A stretch of 39,234 bases of DNA from an uncultured Acidobacteriota bacterium (lineage in GTDB: Bacteria; Acidobacteriota; UBA6911; CAINFC01): positions 1 through 39,234 of the forward strand of contig CAINFC010000061.1 in NCBI GenBank assembly GCA_903847975.1, written 5' to 3'. This document shows, piece by piece, positions 1 to 9,583 of this stretch; the first letter of the stretch is position 1, and each line of letters begins with the position of its first letter. A program made the position numbers and the translations under genes. The notes below the pieces were generated by a model that had not been told where the DNA came from, did no database searches, and saw only the letters and a list, made by a program, of their open reading frames with translations.

Positions 1-219
1 AAGGGCCATGGAGGTCACCGGCGGTGAAGTATCAACGTATCGATGTCTGGTCTATGTGGCCCAGACGATGGAGTATCGTTGGAGTTTTCATCCCCTCTCC
101 CAGTGGGCCTCAATTTACACACAAAATGCCGCTTGACCCCGGAAAAAGGTGTTGGCGATATCCGGATTGAAAGGGACCGACGCATGTTTGGTGTTAAATT
201 GGGCCAGTGTCCAGTGACT
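1..219. other. Foreign sequence joined to truncated hsdM, possible end of a mobile element
   Basis: Protein similarity to HsdM stops near position 220 and the sequence to the left is unrelated. It holds an imperfect inverted repeat: GTGGGCCTCAATTTACAC at 103-120 against GTGTTAAATTGGGCCAG at 191-207. Such repeats are common at transposase-binding ends of insertion sequences. No transposase gene is visible before the window edge, so the element type is unknown. The right-end IS repeat (CCCACATTCCTCACCCT) does not occur here, so this is not a second copy of that element's end. Confidence 0.4.
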
Positions 220-657
220 CATCAGGTACTCGTAGGCATCCCCGAGGATATCGTCCCCTTCGGCCCGGTTCCGGGAGAAATCGAGCGACTTGTTTTCGAA
301 TATGGCGATGAGATTGGTCAGCCGGTCCACCATCTCCTTGCCGCTGCCGAGCTTTCCGGCATCATTGAAATCCGGCAGGTCGGAGAGTCGGTTGGCCGCG
401 GCCAGCGGGGCGACGATCTTTTTGTTGATCTGATCGCCGATATCCGCTTTCCCTTTCAGAGCCACCATATCGCTAAAGGAGGCTCCGGCCGGAATGGTGA
501 TCTCCGCATAGGGAAGGTCGGCATATTTGTCGCTGACATACTTGATGAAGAGCAGTACCAGCACATAGTCCTTGCACTGGCTGGCATCCATCCCGCCGTG
601 CAGCTCGTCGCAGCTCGACCAAAGAGAGGAATACAGTTCCGATTTCTTCAGGGCCAT
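115..657 (-). pseudogene. hsdM: Type I restriction-modification methyltransferase subunit HsdM, N-terminal fragment
   Basis: HsdM is the N6-adenine methyltransferase and modification subunit of type I restriction systems. The 180-residue frame opens MALKKSELYSSLW and has the helical N-terminal HsdM domain (DASQCKDYVLVLLFIKYVSDKYAD, read here in two halves around KDYVLVLLFIKYVSD), then GDAYEYLM near residue 145. Intact proteins continue from there into the SAM-binding catalytic domain. Here the sequence becomes unrelated after EYLM and stops about 34 residues later. The SAM motif and the NPPY-type catalytic motif are both missing, and a full-length HsdM is around 500 residues. No hsdS or hsdR lies in the window. 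The frame is open and starts normally at ATG 657, so a short protein could still be made, but it cannot methylate. Truncation by insertion or recombination is inferred from the abrupt break. Confidence 0.8.
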
Positions 658-1188
658 AAGGGTCGGTTCAATGCATGTATCCGTCGATTAATGAAGAAAA
701 TAGAAGTCATCTTTTCTGATCTTCCAGCGTAAAGCGATTTTAAAAGGTTCTCGGGAGGGGGTCAATCCAACGAACGGCCATGAGAAGGCGACCTCCCTGT
801 TTCCCTTCCGTTGTGCGGGGATACAACCCAATTACTTCAGCTTGCGGGGCACAGCAGGTAGTCCGCTTGCAATTCGCTACTTTCGATGGAACTCCCACAC
901 GCTATTCTTTTGAGAGTCGGAACCATATCGATTCGCGGGAATTCCCGGTTCTTTGATGTCGCAGCAGGAAATGGTGGATGGGTCCGGCAGGGTCGTCCCT
1001 TACGGGACTTTTACCCTGGAATAACCGTCCTGTGCCGGTTTACGCGAAACCTCACCAGGCCATGGCCCGGGCACAACGGTACGATATCCGATATTCCGCT
1101 CCGCGCGGCACACACCCAGGCCCTGTCAAGGAACGGCAGCAGCATGATGGCGCCGCAAACAGTCGCGCAAATTCCCTCGCCCCCCGCT
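658..1188. other. Intergenic stretch with no supported gene
   Basis: About 530 bases lie between the start of the hsdM fragment and the stop of the DUF1080 gene, both on the minus strand. I see no convincing reading frame, RNA gene or strong terminator here. It should include the promoter for the hsdM fragment and the 3' untranslated region of the DUF1080 gene. Confidence 0.5.
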
Positions 1189-1890
1189 TCAGGGCAGTAC
1201 CTTGAGAAGAATATTACGGAACTGAATTTTCATCGGCGGGCCGACGTGCACCTGGAAAGCCAGCAGGCCGTCCATGGCCCGCTTTTCCGCCTGCTCATCC
1301 AGCACCTCGACCGTGGTTCGCCCGTTGATCCTGTGCTCCAGGCGGTTTCCCCGGGCCAGGATGGTGTAATCGTTCCAGTCGCCGTCCCGAATCGCCTTGC
1401 GTATCTCCTCGGGGTCTCCGGTCTGGCCGGTTACGGCAATTTTACCGTCCGCCCCGATGGTGGACTTTTCCCCTACCTTGGCCAGAATCCCCCGGCCCCC
1501 TTCCTCGTACAGAATGCCGGCAAATCTCTTGGCCATGTCGAAGTCGGCCTGGTATCCCTGGATGACCCATCCTCCGCGGTCGGCGCTACGATATTGGATG
1601 CCGGTGTTGCCGCCCTCCATCCGAAACTGCAGGCGAAGCTCAAAGTCGGCGACTTTGCCGCCTCTCCAGATGATAAAGGAATTCTTTTTCAGGGGATTTT
1701 CGGCCGTGGTCTGGCCCGTAATGGCGCCATCCCGGACGGACCAGAGCTGCGGATTGCCGTCCCATCCCTCCAGATCCCTGCCGTTGAAGAGGGAGACAAA
1801 TCCGTCCGGCGCCTTGGCATTCTGGGCCGGAACAAAGACGCACAGGAAAAAAAGGGCTACGAAAGCGGATACAAAAGCCGAAGGGCGCAT
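1189..1890 (-). CDS. Secreted DUF1080 (3-keto-disaccharide hydrolase-like) protein
   Basis: This 233-residue protein has a Sec signal peptide (MRPSAFVSAFVALFFLCVF followed by VPAQNA) and one DUF1080 domain. The domain is a concanavalin-like beta-sandwich with the family landmarks FVSLFNGRDLEGWDG, WSVRDGAITG, FELRLQFRMEGGNTGIQYRS, WNDYTILARGNRLEHRING and a C-terminal QVHVGPPMKIQFRNILLKVL. Some members of the family hydrolyse 3-keto-glycosides, and many are uncharacterised secreted proteins of Planctomycetes, Verrucomicrobia, Bacteroidetes and Acidobacteria. The length suits a single-domain member. The ATG at 1890 is preceded by an AAAGGA ribosome site. It lies 149 bases downstream of the PLP decarboxylase gene, with a strong stem-loop between them. 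The substrate cannot be read from sequence. Confidence 0.85.
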   Translation of the reverse strand: MRPSAFVSAFVALFFLCVFVPAQNAKAPDGFVSLFNGRDLEGWDGNPQLWSVRDGAITGQTTAENPLKKNSFIIWRGGKVADFELRLQFRMEGGNTGIQYRSADRGGWVIQGYQADFDMAKRFAGILYEEGGRGILAKVGEKSTIGADGKIAVTGQTGDPEEIRKAIRDGDWNDYTILARGNRLEHRINGRTTVEVLDEQAEKRAMDGLLAFQVHVGPPMKIQFRNILLKVLP

Positions 1891-1926
1891 ACCAGATTCC
1901 TTTCTTGCCAAAATGGCGGGTTTCCT

Positions 1927-1965
1927 GCCGCCGGGGAGGAGGAAAGACCGTTCCTCCCCGGCGGC
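1927..1965 (-). terminator. Strong GC-rich stem-loop between decarboxylase and DUF1080 genes
   Basis: A perfect 14-bp inverted repeat (GCCGCCGGGGAGGA at 1927-1940, TCCTCCCCGGCGGC at 1952-1965) encloses an 11-base loop. It lies after the decarboxylase stop and before the DUF1080 start. No T-run follows on the minus strand, so it is not a classic intrinsic terminator. It may protect or process the mRNA or work with Rho. Confidence 0.5.
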
Positions 1966-2039
1966 GCAAATCGGGAGAACAGCAGAAAATCCTTTCCAGG
2001 GCTTGTCGGGTCGGAAGAACAAGGGAAGCCTCCCGCCGC

Positions 2040-3455
2040 TCAACGCTTCTCCGCCTCGGCGCAGATCCATGTCCAGAGTTCTTCCACGTGGCAGCGCTCG
2101 GTCGGTTCCGCACCGATGGAAACGCGCACCATCCAGCGCCCCTGCAGAATGGCCGGGGTCAGATAGGCGTTCCCGGAGGCATTGATTCTTCCCACCCAGC
2201 GCAGCGTATGGGCATCGAGCGCCTCCCCCTCCAGCCCCGGCGGCTGGTGGCGCAGGCAGACCGTTTGCAGCGGCACGGGTGCCAGCCGCTGCCAGTCCGG
2301 ACGGGCATCCACCTGTCCGGCCAGCCATTGCGCATGGGCAATATCGCGGCGCAGCCGGGCCTGCAGGCGCTCCACCCCCTCCAGCCGTAGCAGGAACCAG
2401 AGCTTCAGGGCCCGGAACCGGCGGCCGAGCGGAATGCCCCAGTCGCGGTAATTCCGGACCTGGCTGTCGGCGGCGGTCTGCAGATAGCTGGGATTGGTGG
2501 ACATGACCCGGACCAGGTGCTGGGGATTGCGCAGATAAAAGAGAGAACAGTCGAATACCGCTCCCAGCCATTTGTGCGGATTCATAACCAGGGAATCGGC
2601 GCCTTCGATCCCTTCCCACATCCAGCGGCATTCCGGCAGCAGCATGGCCGAACCGGCCAGCGCCGCATCGACATGCAGCCACAATCCGTACTCCCGGCAG
2701 AGAGCGGCCACTTCCGCCACCGGGTCCAGGGCCGTGGTGGCCGTGGTCCCGGTGGTGGCCACCACCGCACAGGGCCGGCACCCGGCGGCCAGATCGGCCC
2801 GGATGGCCTCGCCCAGCAAATCGGCCCGCATGGCGTGTTTTTCGTCCGTGGCAATCAGCCGCAGGTGCGAGCGGCCGAAGCCGGCCAGCAGGGCCGCTTT
2901 TTCCACAGAGCTGTGGCTCTGGGCGGAGGCGTACACGGTGAAAGGCTGTTTCTCCCCCTGCAGGCCGCCGCGGCAAAGGCTGAATCCGCTGGCCTGCTCC
3001 CGGGCGCAGAGCAGGGCCACCAGGGTCGAACTGGAAGCGGTGTCCTGAATTACGCCGCTCCAGGCCTCCGAAAGGCCGAGCAGCTGGCGCATCCAGTCGG
3101 TCACCACCTCCTCCAGCTCCGTCAGAGCCGGACTGGCCTGCCAGTTCAGCCCGAGCTGGCCCAGCCCCGAGCTGAACATGTCGCCCAGGAGAGAAGCCAG
3201 GCAGGCATTGGAGGGGAAATAGCCGAAGAAGCGCGGATGCTGAAAATGGGAGAATCCGGGCTGCAGGATCTGCTCCAGGTCAGCCATGACCGCCTCGAAG
3301 CTCTCTTTCTGCAGCGGGGCGGCGGCGGGCAGCCGGGCGCGTAGCTCCCCCGGCTTCAAAGAGGAAAGAACCGGCCGGTCCGGCAGGCTGGTTCTGAATT
3401 CCGCGATCCAATCGACGGCCTGGTGCGCCGCCTGACGATATTCTTCCGGTGTCAT
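2040..3455 (-). CDS. Pyridoxal-phosphate-dependent decarboxylase (aromatic-L-amino-acid decarboxylase family)
   Basis: This 471-residue group II PLP decarboxylase belongs to the DDC / tyrosine and tryptophan decarboxylase family, which converts aromatic L-amino acids to amines and CO2. The PLP-binding lysine is in NPHKW at about residue 295. The cofactor-binding aspartate is in HVDAALAG near residue 262, and the stacking histidine is in SAQSHSSVEKA near residue 180. The N-terminal dimer domain carries the typical FQHPRFFGYFP. Length matches the family. The ATG at 3455 follows GAGGA by eight bases. An in-frame TTG five codons upstream overlaps that ribosome site and is less likely. It is downstream of uvrA on the same strand. 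Whether the substrate is tyrosine, tryptophan, DOPA or phenylalanine cannot be decided here. Confidence 0.9.
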   Translation of the reverse strand: MTPEEYRQAAHQAVDWIAEFRTSLPDRPVLSSLKPGELRARLPAAAPLQKESFEAVMADLEQILQPGFSHFQHPRFFGYFPSNACLASLLGDMFSSGLGQLGLNWQASPALTELEEVVTDWMRQLLGLSEAWSGVIQDTASSSTLVALLCAREQASGFSLCRGGLQGEKQPFTVYASAQSHSSVEKAALLAGFGRSHLRLIATDEKHAMRADLLGEAIRADLAAGCRPCAVVATTGTTATTALDPVAEVAALCREYGLWLHVDAALAGSAMLLPECRWMWEGIEGADSLVMNPHKWLGAVFDCSLFYLRNPQHLVRVMSTNPSYLQTAADSQVRNYRDWGIPLGRRFRALKLWFLLRLEGVERLQARLRRDIAHAQWLAGQVDARPDWQRLAPVPLQTVCLRHQPPGLEGEALDAHTLRWVGRINASGNAYLTPAILQGRWMVRVSIGAEPTERCHVEELWTWICAEAEKR

Positions 3456-3535
3456 GCTTTTAGTCCTCAATCAATAACCGATGCCGGTTTCGCCCCGTCC
3501 TGTTCCCCAACCTCCCCGCATCCTCTTCCCAAGCC

Positions 3536-6331
3536 TTAAAGCACCGGGCAAAGGGCCCTTCCCGTGTAGGAGGCGCGCACCTCGGCAACCTCTTCGGGCG
3601 TGCCGGCGGCAACCAGGTACCCGCCTGCTTCGCCTCCTTCCGGTCCGAGATCGATGATCCAGTCCGCACTTTTGATTACGTCGAGGTGGTGTTCGATGAT
3701 GATCACGCTGTTGCCGAGGTCCACCAGCTGCCCCAGTATGGAAAGCAGCTTGCGCACGTCATCGAAGTGCAGCCCGGTGGTCGGTTCGTCCAGGATGTAC
3801 AGGGTGCGTCCGGTGGCCCGCTTGCTCAGCTCCCGGGCCAGCTTGATGCGCTGCGCCTCTCCTCCGGAAAGAGTCGTGGCGGACTGCCCCAGCGAGATAT
3901 ATCCCAGGCCCACATCCAGCAGGGTCTGCAGCTTGCCGGCCACGGTCGGAATGTTTTCCAGCAGCGGGAACGCCTCCCGGATGGTCAGGCGCAGCAGGTC
4001 GGCGATGGAATGTTCCTTGTAGCGTACGGCCAGCGTTTCCCGCTTGTAGCGCGAACCGCGACAGGTCTCGCAGGTGACGTAAACATCCGGCAGAAAATTC
4101 ATCTCGATCCGTCGCAACCCGTCGCCTTCGCAGGCATCGCACCGGCCGCCCTTGACGTTGAAGCTGAAGTGACCCTTGGAATAGCCGCGGATGCGGGCTT
4201 CCGGCAGCATGGCATACAGGTCGCGGATCGGGGTAAACAGCCCGGTATAGGTAGCCGGGTTGGAGCGGGGCGTTCGCCCGATCGGCGACTGGTCGATCTC
4301 GATGACCTTGTCGATGTTCTCCGCGCCCAGCAGCTCGCGGTGGGCGCCGGGCACCTCCGCCGATCGGTAGAGCCGGCGCGCCAGGGAGCGGAAAAGGATG
4401 TCGTCCACCAGGGAGGATTTTCCCGATCCCGAAACGCCGGTTACGGCGATCAGCTTTCCCAGAGGGAAGGAAATGTCCAGGTTCTTCAGGTTGTGGTGCG
4501 TGCAGCCCAGCGCCTGCAGGAACCGGCCGTTGCCTGCACGCCGCTCCTCCTTGACTTCGATCCGCTCGGCTCCCTTCAGGTACTGCCCGGTCAGGGATTT
4601 TGCCTCCGCCAGGATCCGCTGCAGGGATCCGGCGGCCACAACCTCCCCGCCCTGCTCGCCGGCCCCGGGGCCCAGGTCGATGATGTGATCGGCGTGGCGG
4701 ATGGTATCCTCGTCGTGCTCCACGACCACAATGGTGTTCCCCAGGTCGCGCAGCTTGTCCAGCGACGACAGCAGCTTGCGGTTGTCGCGGGGATGAAGGC
4801 CGATGGACGGTTCGTCCAGAATGTACAAAACCCCGCGCAGCCGGCTGCCGATCTGTCCGGCCAGGCGGATCCTCTGGCTTTCGCCCCCGGAAAGGGAGGC
4901 GGTGGGGCGGTCCAGGGTGAGGTAGCCGACCCCCACCTCCCGCAAAAAGAGAAGCCGGTGGACGATTTCCTGCCGGATCCGGCCGGCGATGACCTGCTCC
5001 CGGTCCTGGAGGGCAAGCTGCTGCATCCGGGCCTGGGCCTCGTCAATCGGCATCTGGGTCAGCTCCTGGATCGACCGGCCTCCGATGCGGACGAAGCGGC
5101 TTTCCGGCCGCAGGCGGCTTCCGCCGCAGGCCGGGCAGGGGGCATCGCAGAAGAAAGTGGTCCACTCCTCCCGGGCTTTCTCATTGAGCGCCAGCTCACA
5201 GCGTTTTTCGAGCCACTTCCGCACACCGCAGAAAGGGGCGCGGAAGGTCCTTCCGCCGCTCTTGTTTTCCACCATTCGCGGGGTTCCGTTCAGAAAAACT
5301 TCGCGCACTTCCGGGTCCAAATCCCGGTAGGGGGCGTCCGCCGGGACGCTGAAATTGCGTATCAGCACCTGCACGGCCTCGTGCAGAAATTCCTCCGCCA
5401 GGGGGTTTTCGGTACGGAACTGCAGCCGCCGCAGCGGCTCTCCCAGATCGGCGATCAGGGCTTCCTCGCTGACCAGGCTTTGAATCCCAAGGCCGTTGCA
5501 TTCCGGGCAGGCGCCATACCGGCTGTTGAAGGAAAAGGATCGCGGTTCGGGATCCGGGGCGCTGATCCCGCAGTCCACGCAAGCCCTTTTTTCGGAAAAA
5601 AGCTGCTCCCGGCCGTCGGCAAAAACCGCGGTAACGACTCCGTCGGCCAGCTGGGATGCCGATCGCAGGGAGTGCTCCAGGCGGGCCCGCACCCCATCCT
5701 TGATCAGGATGCGGTCCACCCTTACATCGACCGAATGGGCGCGGTTGCGGTCCAGCAGAAGGCGGTCCTCCAGCTCGACGACCTCCCCGTCGACCCGGGC
5801 ATGCAGAAATCCCTGCTTGAAGTAGGTTTCCAGCTGCTTGCGAAACTCCCCCTTCCTGCCCCGGACCACCGGGGCGTACAGGGTTACCATTTCGCCTGCG
5901 CTCTGCGACTGGATGTCGTCGGCGATGCTTTCCAGCGTCTGCCGGGTGATCGGCTTTCCGCACTGCCAGCAATGGGGCGTGCCGACGGAAGCGAAGAGCA
6001 GCCGCAGGTAGTCGTAGATCTCGGTAACCGTGCCGACGGTGGAGCGGCGGCTGTGGCTGGTCGTTTTCTGCTCGATGGCGATTGCAGGCGACAGGCCTTC
6101 GATGGAATCCACTTCGGGCTTTTCCATCTGGGTCAGAAACTGCCGGGCATAGGAAGAGAGCGATTCCATATAACGCCGCTGCCCTTCGGCGTAAATCGTA
6201 TCGAAGGCCAGGCTGGATTTTCCGGAACCGCTCAGTCCGGTCACCACGGTAAGGCGGTTGCGGGGGATGGATACGTGGATGTTTTTGAGATTGTGCTGCC
6301 GGGCACCGCGGACATCGATGGATTCGATCAT
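3536..6331 (-). CDS. uvrA: Excinuclease ABC subunit A (UvrA)
   Basis: UvrA is the damage-recognition ATPase of nucleotide excision repair. It dimerises and loads UvrB at lesions. The protein is 931 residues, close to the usual 940. The first ABC module has Walker [10 protein letters not shown] at residues 32-40, signature [12 protein letters not shown] and Walker [14 protein letters not shown]. The second has [25 protein letters not shown] and [13 protein letters not shown]. Zinc modules are visible as CVDCG paired with CPECNG, CPACGG, and CDACEG paired with CETCRG. The product starts [18 protein letters not shown], the standard UvrA N-terminus. It begins 13 bases after the TPR gene and is probably co-transcribed with it. 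Nothing looks truncated. Confidence 0.98.
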   Translation of the reverse strand: MIESIDVRGARQHNLKNIHVSIPRNRLTVVTGLSGSGKSSLAFDTIYAEGQRRYMESLSSYARQFLTQMEKPEVDSIEGLSPAIAIEQKTTSHSRRSTVGTVTEIYDYLRLLFASVGTPHCWQCGKPITRQTLESIADDIQSQSAGEMVTLYAPVVRGRKGEFRKQLETYFKQGFLHARVDGEVVELEDRLLLDRNRAHSVDVRVDRILIKDGVRARLEHSLRSASQLADGVVTAVFADGREQLFSEKRACVDCGISAPDPEPRSFSFNSRYGACPECNGLGIQSLVSEEALIADLGEPLRRLQFRTENPLAEEFLHEAVQVLIRNFSVPADAPYRDLDPEVREVFLNGTPRMVENKSGGRTFRAPFCGVRKWLEKRCELALNEKAREEWTTFFCDAPCPACGGSRLRPESRFVRIGGRSIQELTQMPIDEAQARMQQLALQDREQVIAGRIRQEIVHRLLFLREVGVGYLTLDRPTASLSGGESQRIRLAGQIGSRLRGVLYILDEPSIGLHPRDNRKLLSSLDKLRDLGNTIVVVEHDEDTIRHADHIIDLGPGAGEQGGEVVAAGSLQRILAEAKSLTGQYLKGAERIEVKEERRAGNGRFLQALGCTHHNLKNLDISFPLGKLIAVTGVSGSGKSSLVDDILFRSLARRLYRSAEVPGAHRELLGAENIDKVIEIDQSPIGRTPRSNPATYTGLFTPIRDLYAMLPEARIRGYSKGHFSFNVKGGRCDACEGDGLRRIEMNFLPDVYVTCETCRGSRYKRETLAVRYKEHSIADLLRLTIREAFPLLENIPTVAGKLQTLLDVGLGYISLGQSATTLSGGEAQRIKLARELSKRATGRTLYILDEPTTGLHFDDVRKLLSILGQLVDLGNSVIIIEHHLDVIKSADWIIDLGPEGGEAGGYLVAAGTPEEVAEVRASYTGRALCPVL

Positions 6332-6344
6332 AGCGCCTTGCGAA

Positions 6345-7169
6345 TCATGGGGATGCCCGGTACTTCATGCGTGCTTCCGACAGGAATAGCGCAAACTTGG
6401 AATCTCCGCGGATGGCATCGAAATCCGTTTCGGAGTCGACCCAGTCCAGATGGGTGAATCCATGCAGGAGCGCATCCGCCAGATGTTTGATGGTGCGATC
6501 CACGTCGCCGCTGGCGGCATAGATGCGAGCCAGGCTGTAGCTTTTCTCCGGATTGGGTTTGCCGGCCTGGGAGGGTATGGCCAGGCTGTTCTCCCGGCTG
6601 AAAACCGCCGGGTCCAGCTGCTTGGCTTTTCGCAGGCACTCCATGGCTGCCTCGAAGTTGTTTTTTTCCAGGTAAACCTGCCCCAGGTTGACATAAAAGG
6701 AAGCTACGTTGGGGGCCATTTTGATCGCGGCTTTAAAGCATTTGATCGCCCTTCCCAGGTCGCCCTGGGCAAAGTAAATGGTGCCCAGGTTGTTGTGGGC
6801 GTACAGATACTTGCTGTTCAGAGCCAGGGAACGCTTTACCGCCTGCTCCGCCTCCCGGAAGAACCCCAGGGCCGAGTAGGAAATTCCTATTTTATTGTGG
6901 ATGTACTCGTTATTGGGATTGAGCTTGACGGCCTCGGTATATTTGCCCAGCGCCGGGTAGTACTCCTTGCGGGAGAAAAACTGGTCCCCTTCCCGGACCA
7001 GCTGCGCGGACTGCTGTATTTTTTCCGGGGGAACGGTGATCCGGACGACTTTGGGCTCTCCGCAGCTGCCTACGGCAAAGAAGAAGAACAGCAACATGCC
7101 GCAGAAGCCGAAATCGGCTCTTTCGGTCGGCAGAAGAGTAACTATTGTCCGGCTCCAGTGGGCTCGCAT
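6345..7169 (-). CDS. TPR-repeat protein, probable lipoprotein
   Basis: This protein of up to 274 residues has a hydrophobic N-terminal stretch ending in a lipobox-like AVGSC, then at least four tetratricopeptide repeats between about residues 55 and 190 (for example [40 protein letters not shown] and [17 protein letters not shown]). A C-terminal helical region follows that resembles the tail of other TPR proteins ([19 protein letters not shown]). TPRs usually scaffold protein-protein contacts, here probably at a membrane face. The start is uncertain: ATG 7169 gives a long N-region before the hydrophobic segment, while an internal ATG at 7097 would leave a very short signal. The gene sits between a small membrane protein and uvrA on the same strand. 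Its partner is unknown. Confidence 0.8.
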   Translation of the reverse strand: MRAHWSRTIVTLLPTERADFGFCGMLLFFFFAVGSCGEPKVVRITVPPEKIQQSAQLVREGDQFFSRKEYYPALGKYTEAVKLNPNNEYIHNKIGISYSALGFFREAEQAVKRSLALNSKYLYAHNNLGTIYFAQGDLGRAIKCFKAAIKMAPNVASFYVNLGQVYLEKNNFEAAMECLRKAKQLDPAVFSRENSLAIPSQAGKPNPEKSYSLARIYAASGDVDRTIKHLADALLHGFTHLDWVDSETDFDAIRGDSKFALFLSEARMKYRASP

Positions 7170-7181
7170 AAAAGGCTCTCG

Positions 7182-7224
7182 CGGCTCGCGGGCAACGGCT
7201 GGTGGCTGTTGCCCGCCGGAGCCG
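7182..7224 (-). terminator. Stem-loop with short T-run between two co-directional genes
   Basis: GTTGCCCG (7208-7215) pairs with CGGGCAAC (7189-7196), and an outer CGGCTC/GAGCCG pairing extends the stem around an 11-base loop. It begins two bases after the stop of the small membrane protein gene. On the minus strand it is followed within eight bases by TTTT and then the ATG of the TPR gene. It looks like a weak intrinsic terminator or attenuator. Confidence 0.55.
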
Positions 7225-7226
7225 GG

Positions 7227-7604
7227 TCAAAGCGCGCCGAGAAAACTCTCCACGGTCCATTGAAAATGAAAGACTTTGGAATATACAGGGCTCTTGAATT
7301 CCCGATCATACTGTACTTCTACGCGGATCCGGTCGGACAGTTTCGTGATCCGGATATTATCTTTTTTCAGGGGAATCTCATGCCGCCCTGCAAAATCCAG
7401 GATTTCTGTGATCAGCTTTTCCTCATTGATCTGCCGCACGCTGACCCGTCGCACCAGCCCGTCCACATCGTCTTTGAATCCCTGGTTGTGCCAGTAAATC
7501 GGAACCAGCTGATAAGCCGCGTAGGCAAAAGCGCCTATCAGCAACAGGCTGAAGAGGCAACCCGTGGTTCCCCCTCCGCGCATCGAGCGAAATCGATTTG
7601 TCAT
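7227..7604 (-). CDS. Small single-pass membrane protein, DUF4845-like
   Basis: This 125-residue protein has a basic N-terminus, one transmembrane helix at about residues 15-35 (CLFSLLLIGAFAYAAYQLVP), then a soluble alpha/beta domain of about 90 residues (DDVDGLVRRVSVRQINEEKL, DNIRITKLSDRIRVEVQYDR). The layout, a membrane anchor plus a small domain ending in a beta-hairpin (VYSKVFHFQWTVESF), resembles DUF4845 proteins, which are often found near lepB or lepA. That assignment is from memory of the family and is moderate. No catalytic motif is visible. The gene lies 82 bases downstream of lepA on the same strand, so co-transcription is likely. Confidence 0.75.
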   Translation of the reverse strand: MTNRFRSMRGGGTTGCLFSLLLIGAFAYAAYQLVPIYWHNQGFKDDVDGLVRRVSVRQINEEKLITEILDFAGRHEIPLKKDNIRITKLSDRIRVEVQYDREFKSPVYSKVFHFQWTVESFLGAL

Positions 7605-7686
7605 ATTCCACTTCCCGTTCTACCAGGGCTCAGAGGCGGGCCCGGGTATGTCAAAGTTCGGCACGGAGCCCCGGCTCCGGGTCCCA

Positions 7687-9486
7687 TTACTCGTCCACTT
7701 TCAGGACTGCCAGAAACGCTTCCTGAGGAATTTCCACTTTTCCGACGCGCTTCATGCGCTTTTTTCCTTCCTTTTGCTTCTCCAGCAGCTTTCGCTTGCG
7801 GGTGATGTCTCCTCCATAGCATTTGGCCAGAACATTTTTACCCATTGATTTGATATTCATCCGCACGATAATCCGGCTTCCGATAGCCGCCTGCAGGGAG
7901 ACTTCAAACAGCTGCCGCGGGATGACCTCTTTCATTTTGGCAATCAGAGCGTGGCCCCGCTGGTAGGACTTGTCCCGGTGAACGATCAGGGAAAGGGCAT
8001 CTACCGGTTCTCCGGCCACCAGAATGTCCAGCTTGACCAGGTCCGACCGCTGGTAGCCGTGAAAATGATAATCCAAAGAGGCATATCCGCGGGAGGCGGA
8101 CTTCAGCTTGTCGTAAAAATCAAGAACGACTTCGTTCAGCGGCAGCAGATAGGTTAAAAGAACCCGTCCCGTGCCGACGTATTCGAATCCTTTCTGCGTT
8201 CCCCGCCGGTCTTCCACCAGCTTGAGGATGTTGCCCACAAACTCGTCGTGGGTCAGGATCATGGCTTCGATGATCGGTTCGGCTATGTGGTCGACTTCCT
8301 GATCCGGAGGCAGCTTGGCCGGGTTGTCGATTTCCAGGACCTCTCCCTGGACCGTGGTCACCTGGTAGCGGACTCCCGGGGCAGTGGTGATCAGCGATAG
8401 ATCGAATTCTCTTTCCAGGCGGGACTGGATGATTTCCATGTGCAGCAATCCCAGGAAGCCGCATCGAAAACCGAAGCCCAGGGCGCTGCTGGTTTCCGGC
8501 TCGTAGAAAAAAGAGCTGTCGTTGAGGCGCAGCTTTTCCAGGGCATCCCGCAGATCTTCGTACTCGGCGCTGTCGGTCGGGTAAAGCCCGGAGAAAACCA
8601 TCGGTTTGATTTCCTGGAATCCGGGGAAGGGAACGACTGCCGGTCGGGCGTCCTCGGTGATGGTGTCCCCGATTTTGATGTCCGCAGCTTTCTTGACTCC
8701 GGCAATCACGAAGCCTACCTCGCCGGCGGAAAGGCTTTCGATTTCCTCGAACTTAGGAGTAATGATCCCCACCTGGTCGACCTGAAAGACGGTCTGGTTG
8801 GACATCAGCCGGATCTTCATGCCCTTGCGAATGACTCCGTCCAGCATGCGTATGAGGACAATCACTCCCCGGTAGGAGTCGAACCAGGAATCGAAAATCA
8901 GGGCTTTGAGCGGATCCTGCGGATTCCCCCCGGGCGGCGGGATGCGATCGACGATGGCTTCCAGTATTTCGTTCGTGCCGATCCCCTGTTTGGCGCTAGC
9001 CAGAATGGATTCGTTCGGATCCAGGCCGATGATATCCTCGATCTGCTGTTTGATGCGGGGAATATCGGCGCTGGGGAGGTCAATCTTGTTGATGATCGGC
9101 AGGAGGGTCAGATTGTGGTTAATGGCCAGATAAGTGTTGGCCAGGGTCTGGGCTTCCACTCCCTGGGAGGCATCGATGACCAGCAGGGATCCTTCGCAGG
9201 CCGAAAGGCTCCGGGAGACTTCATAGGTGAAATCGACATGTCCGGGGGTATCGATCAGGTTCAGAACGTAATCCTGACCATCCCGGGCCGTATGCCGCAA
9301 TCGGACGCAGTGCGCCTTGATGGTTATGCCCCGTTCTCTTTCGAGATCCATGGCATCCAATACCTGATCCTTCATTTCGCGACTTGTCAGGGCATGCGTC
9401 GCTTCCAGAAGTCGATCGGCCAGAGTTGATTTTCCGTGATCGATATGAGCAATAATTGAAAAATTACGAATAAAAGATGGATCCAT
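7687..9486 (-). CDS. lepA: Elongation factor 4 (LepA) GTPase
   Basis: LepA/EF4 is a ribosome-associated translational GTPase involved in translation and ribosome biogenesis. With the chosen start it is 599 residues, normal for the family. G motifs are AHIDHGKST (residues 13-21), RERGITIK (switch I), [18 protein letters not shown] and a later SAK-type G5 region. The LepA-specific C-terminal domain is clear, with [42 protein letters not shown] (read as two adjacent stretches) and an end at [13 protein letters not shown] 9486 gives [19 protein letters not shown], matching typical N-termini, but it lacks a good ribosome site. An in-frame TTG at 9525 has AGGTGA upstream and would add 13 residues. 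This is the first gene of the minus-strand run. Confidence 0.97.
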   Translation of the reverse strand: MDPSFIRNFSIIAHIDHGKSTLADRLLEATHALTSREMKDQVLDAMDLERERGITIKAHCVRLRHTARDGQDYVLNLIDTPGHVDFTYEVSRSLSACEGSLLVIDASQGVEAQTLANTYLAINHNLTLLPIINKIDLPSADIPRIKQQIEDIIGLDPNESILASAKQGIGTNEILEAIVDRIPPPGGNPQDPLKALIFDSWFDSYRGVIVLIRMLDGVIRKGMKIRLMSNQTVFQVDQVGIITPKFEEIESLSAGEVGFVIAGVKKAADIKIGDTITEDARPAVVPFPGFQEIKPMVFSGLYPTDSAEYEDLRDALEKLRLNDSSFFYEPETSSALGFGFRCGFLGLLHMEIIQSRLEREFDLSLITTAPGVRYQVTTVQGEVLEIDNPAKLPPDQEVDHIAEPIIEAMILTHDEFVGNILKLVEDRRGTQKGFEYVGTGRVLLTYLLPLNEVVLDFYDKLKSASRGYASLDYHFHGYQRSDLVKLDILVAGEPVDALSLIVHRDKSYQRGHALIAKMKEVIPRQLFEVSLQAAIGSRIIVRMNIKSMGKNVLAKCYGGDITRKRKLLEKQKEGKKRMKRVGKVEIPQEAFLAVLKVDE

Positions 9487-9545
9487 AGTAAGATTGGCGG
9501 GTAATGTTACAGAACAACAGTTCAACCATTCACCTAATCGGTAGG

Positions 9546-9575
9546 ATTATGACTGATTCCGGCCTTAAAAGTCAA
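9546..9575 (-). promoter_or_regulatory. Sigma-70-type promoter for lepA
   Basis: On the minus strand TTGACT (9570-9575) and CATAAT (9546-9551) are separated by 18 bases and point at lepA. Each box matches the consensus at five of six positions. The -35 box lies over the ribosome-binding region of the divergent SDR gene. Confidence 0.65.
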
Positions 9576-9583
9576 AAGGAAGC

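Noticed and set aside
1891-2976. N-terminal extension of the DUF1080 frame
   Set aside because: The frame is open far upstream but overlaps the decarboxylase gene. The signal peptide and ribosome site place the start at 1890.
3686-6457. Long open frame antisense to uvrA
   Set aside because: It mirrors the complete uvrA gene on the other strand, has no recognisable domain and reflects high GC content.
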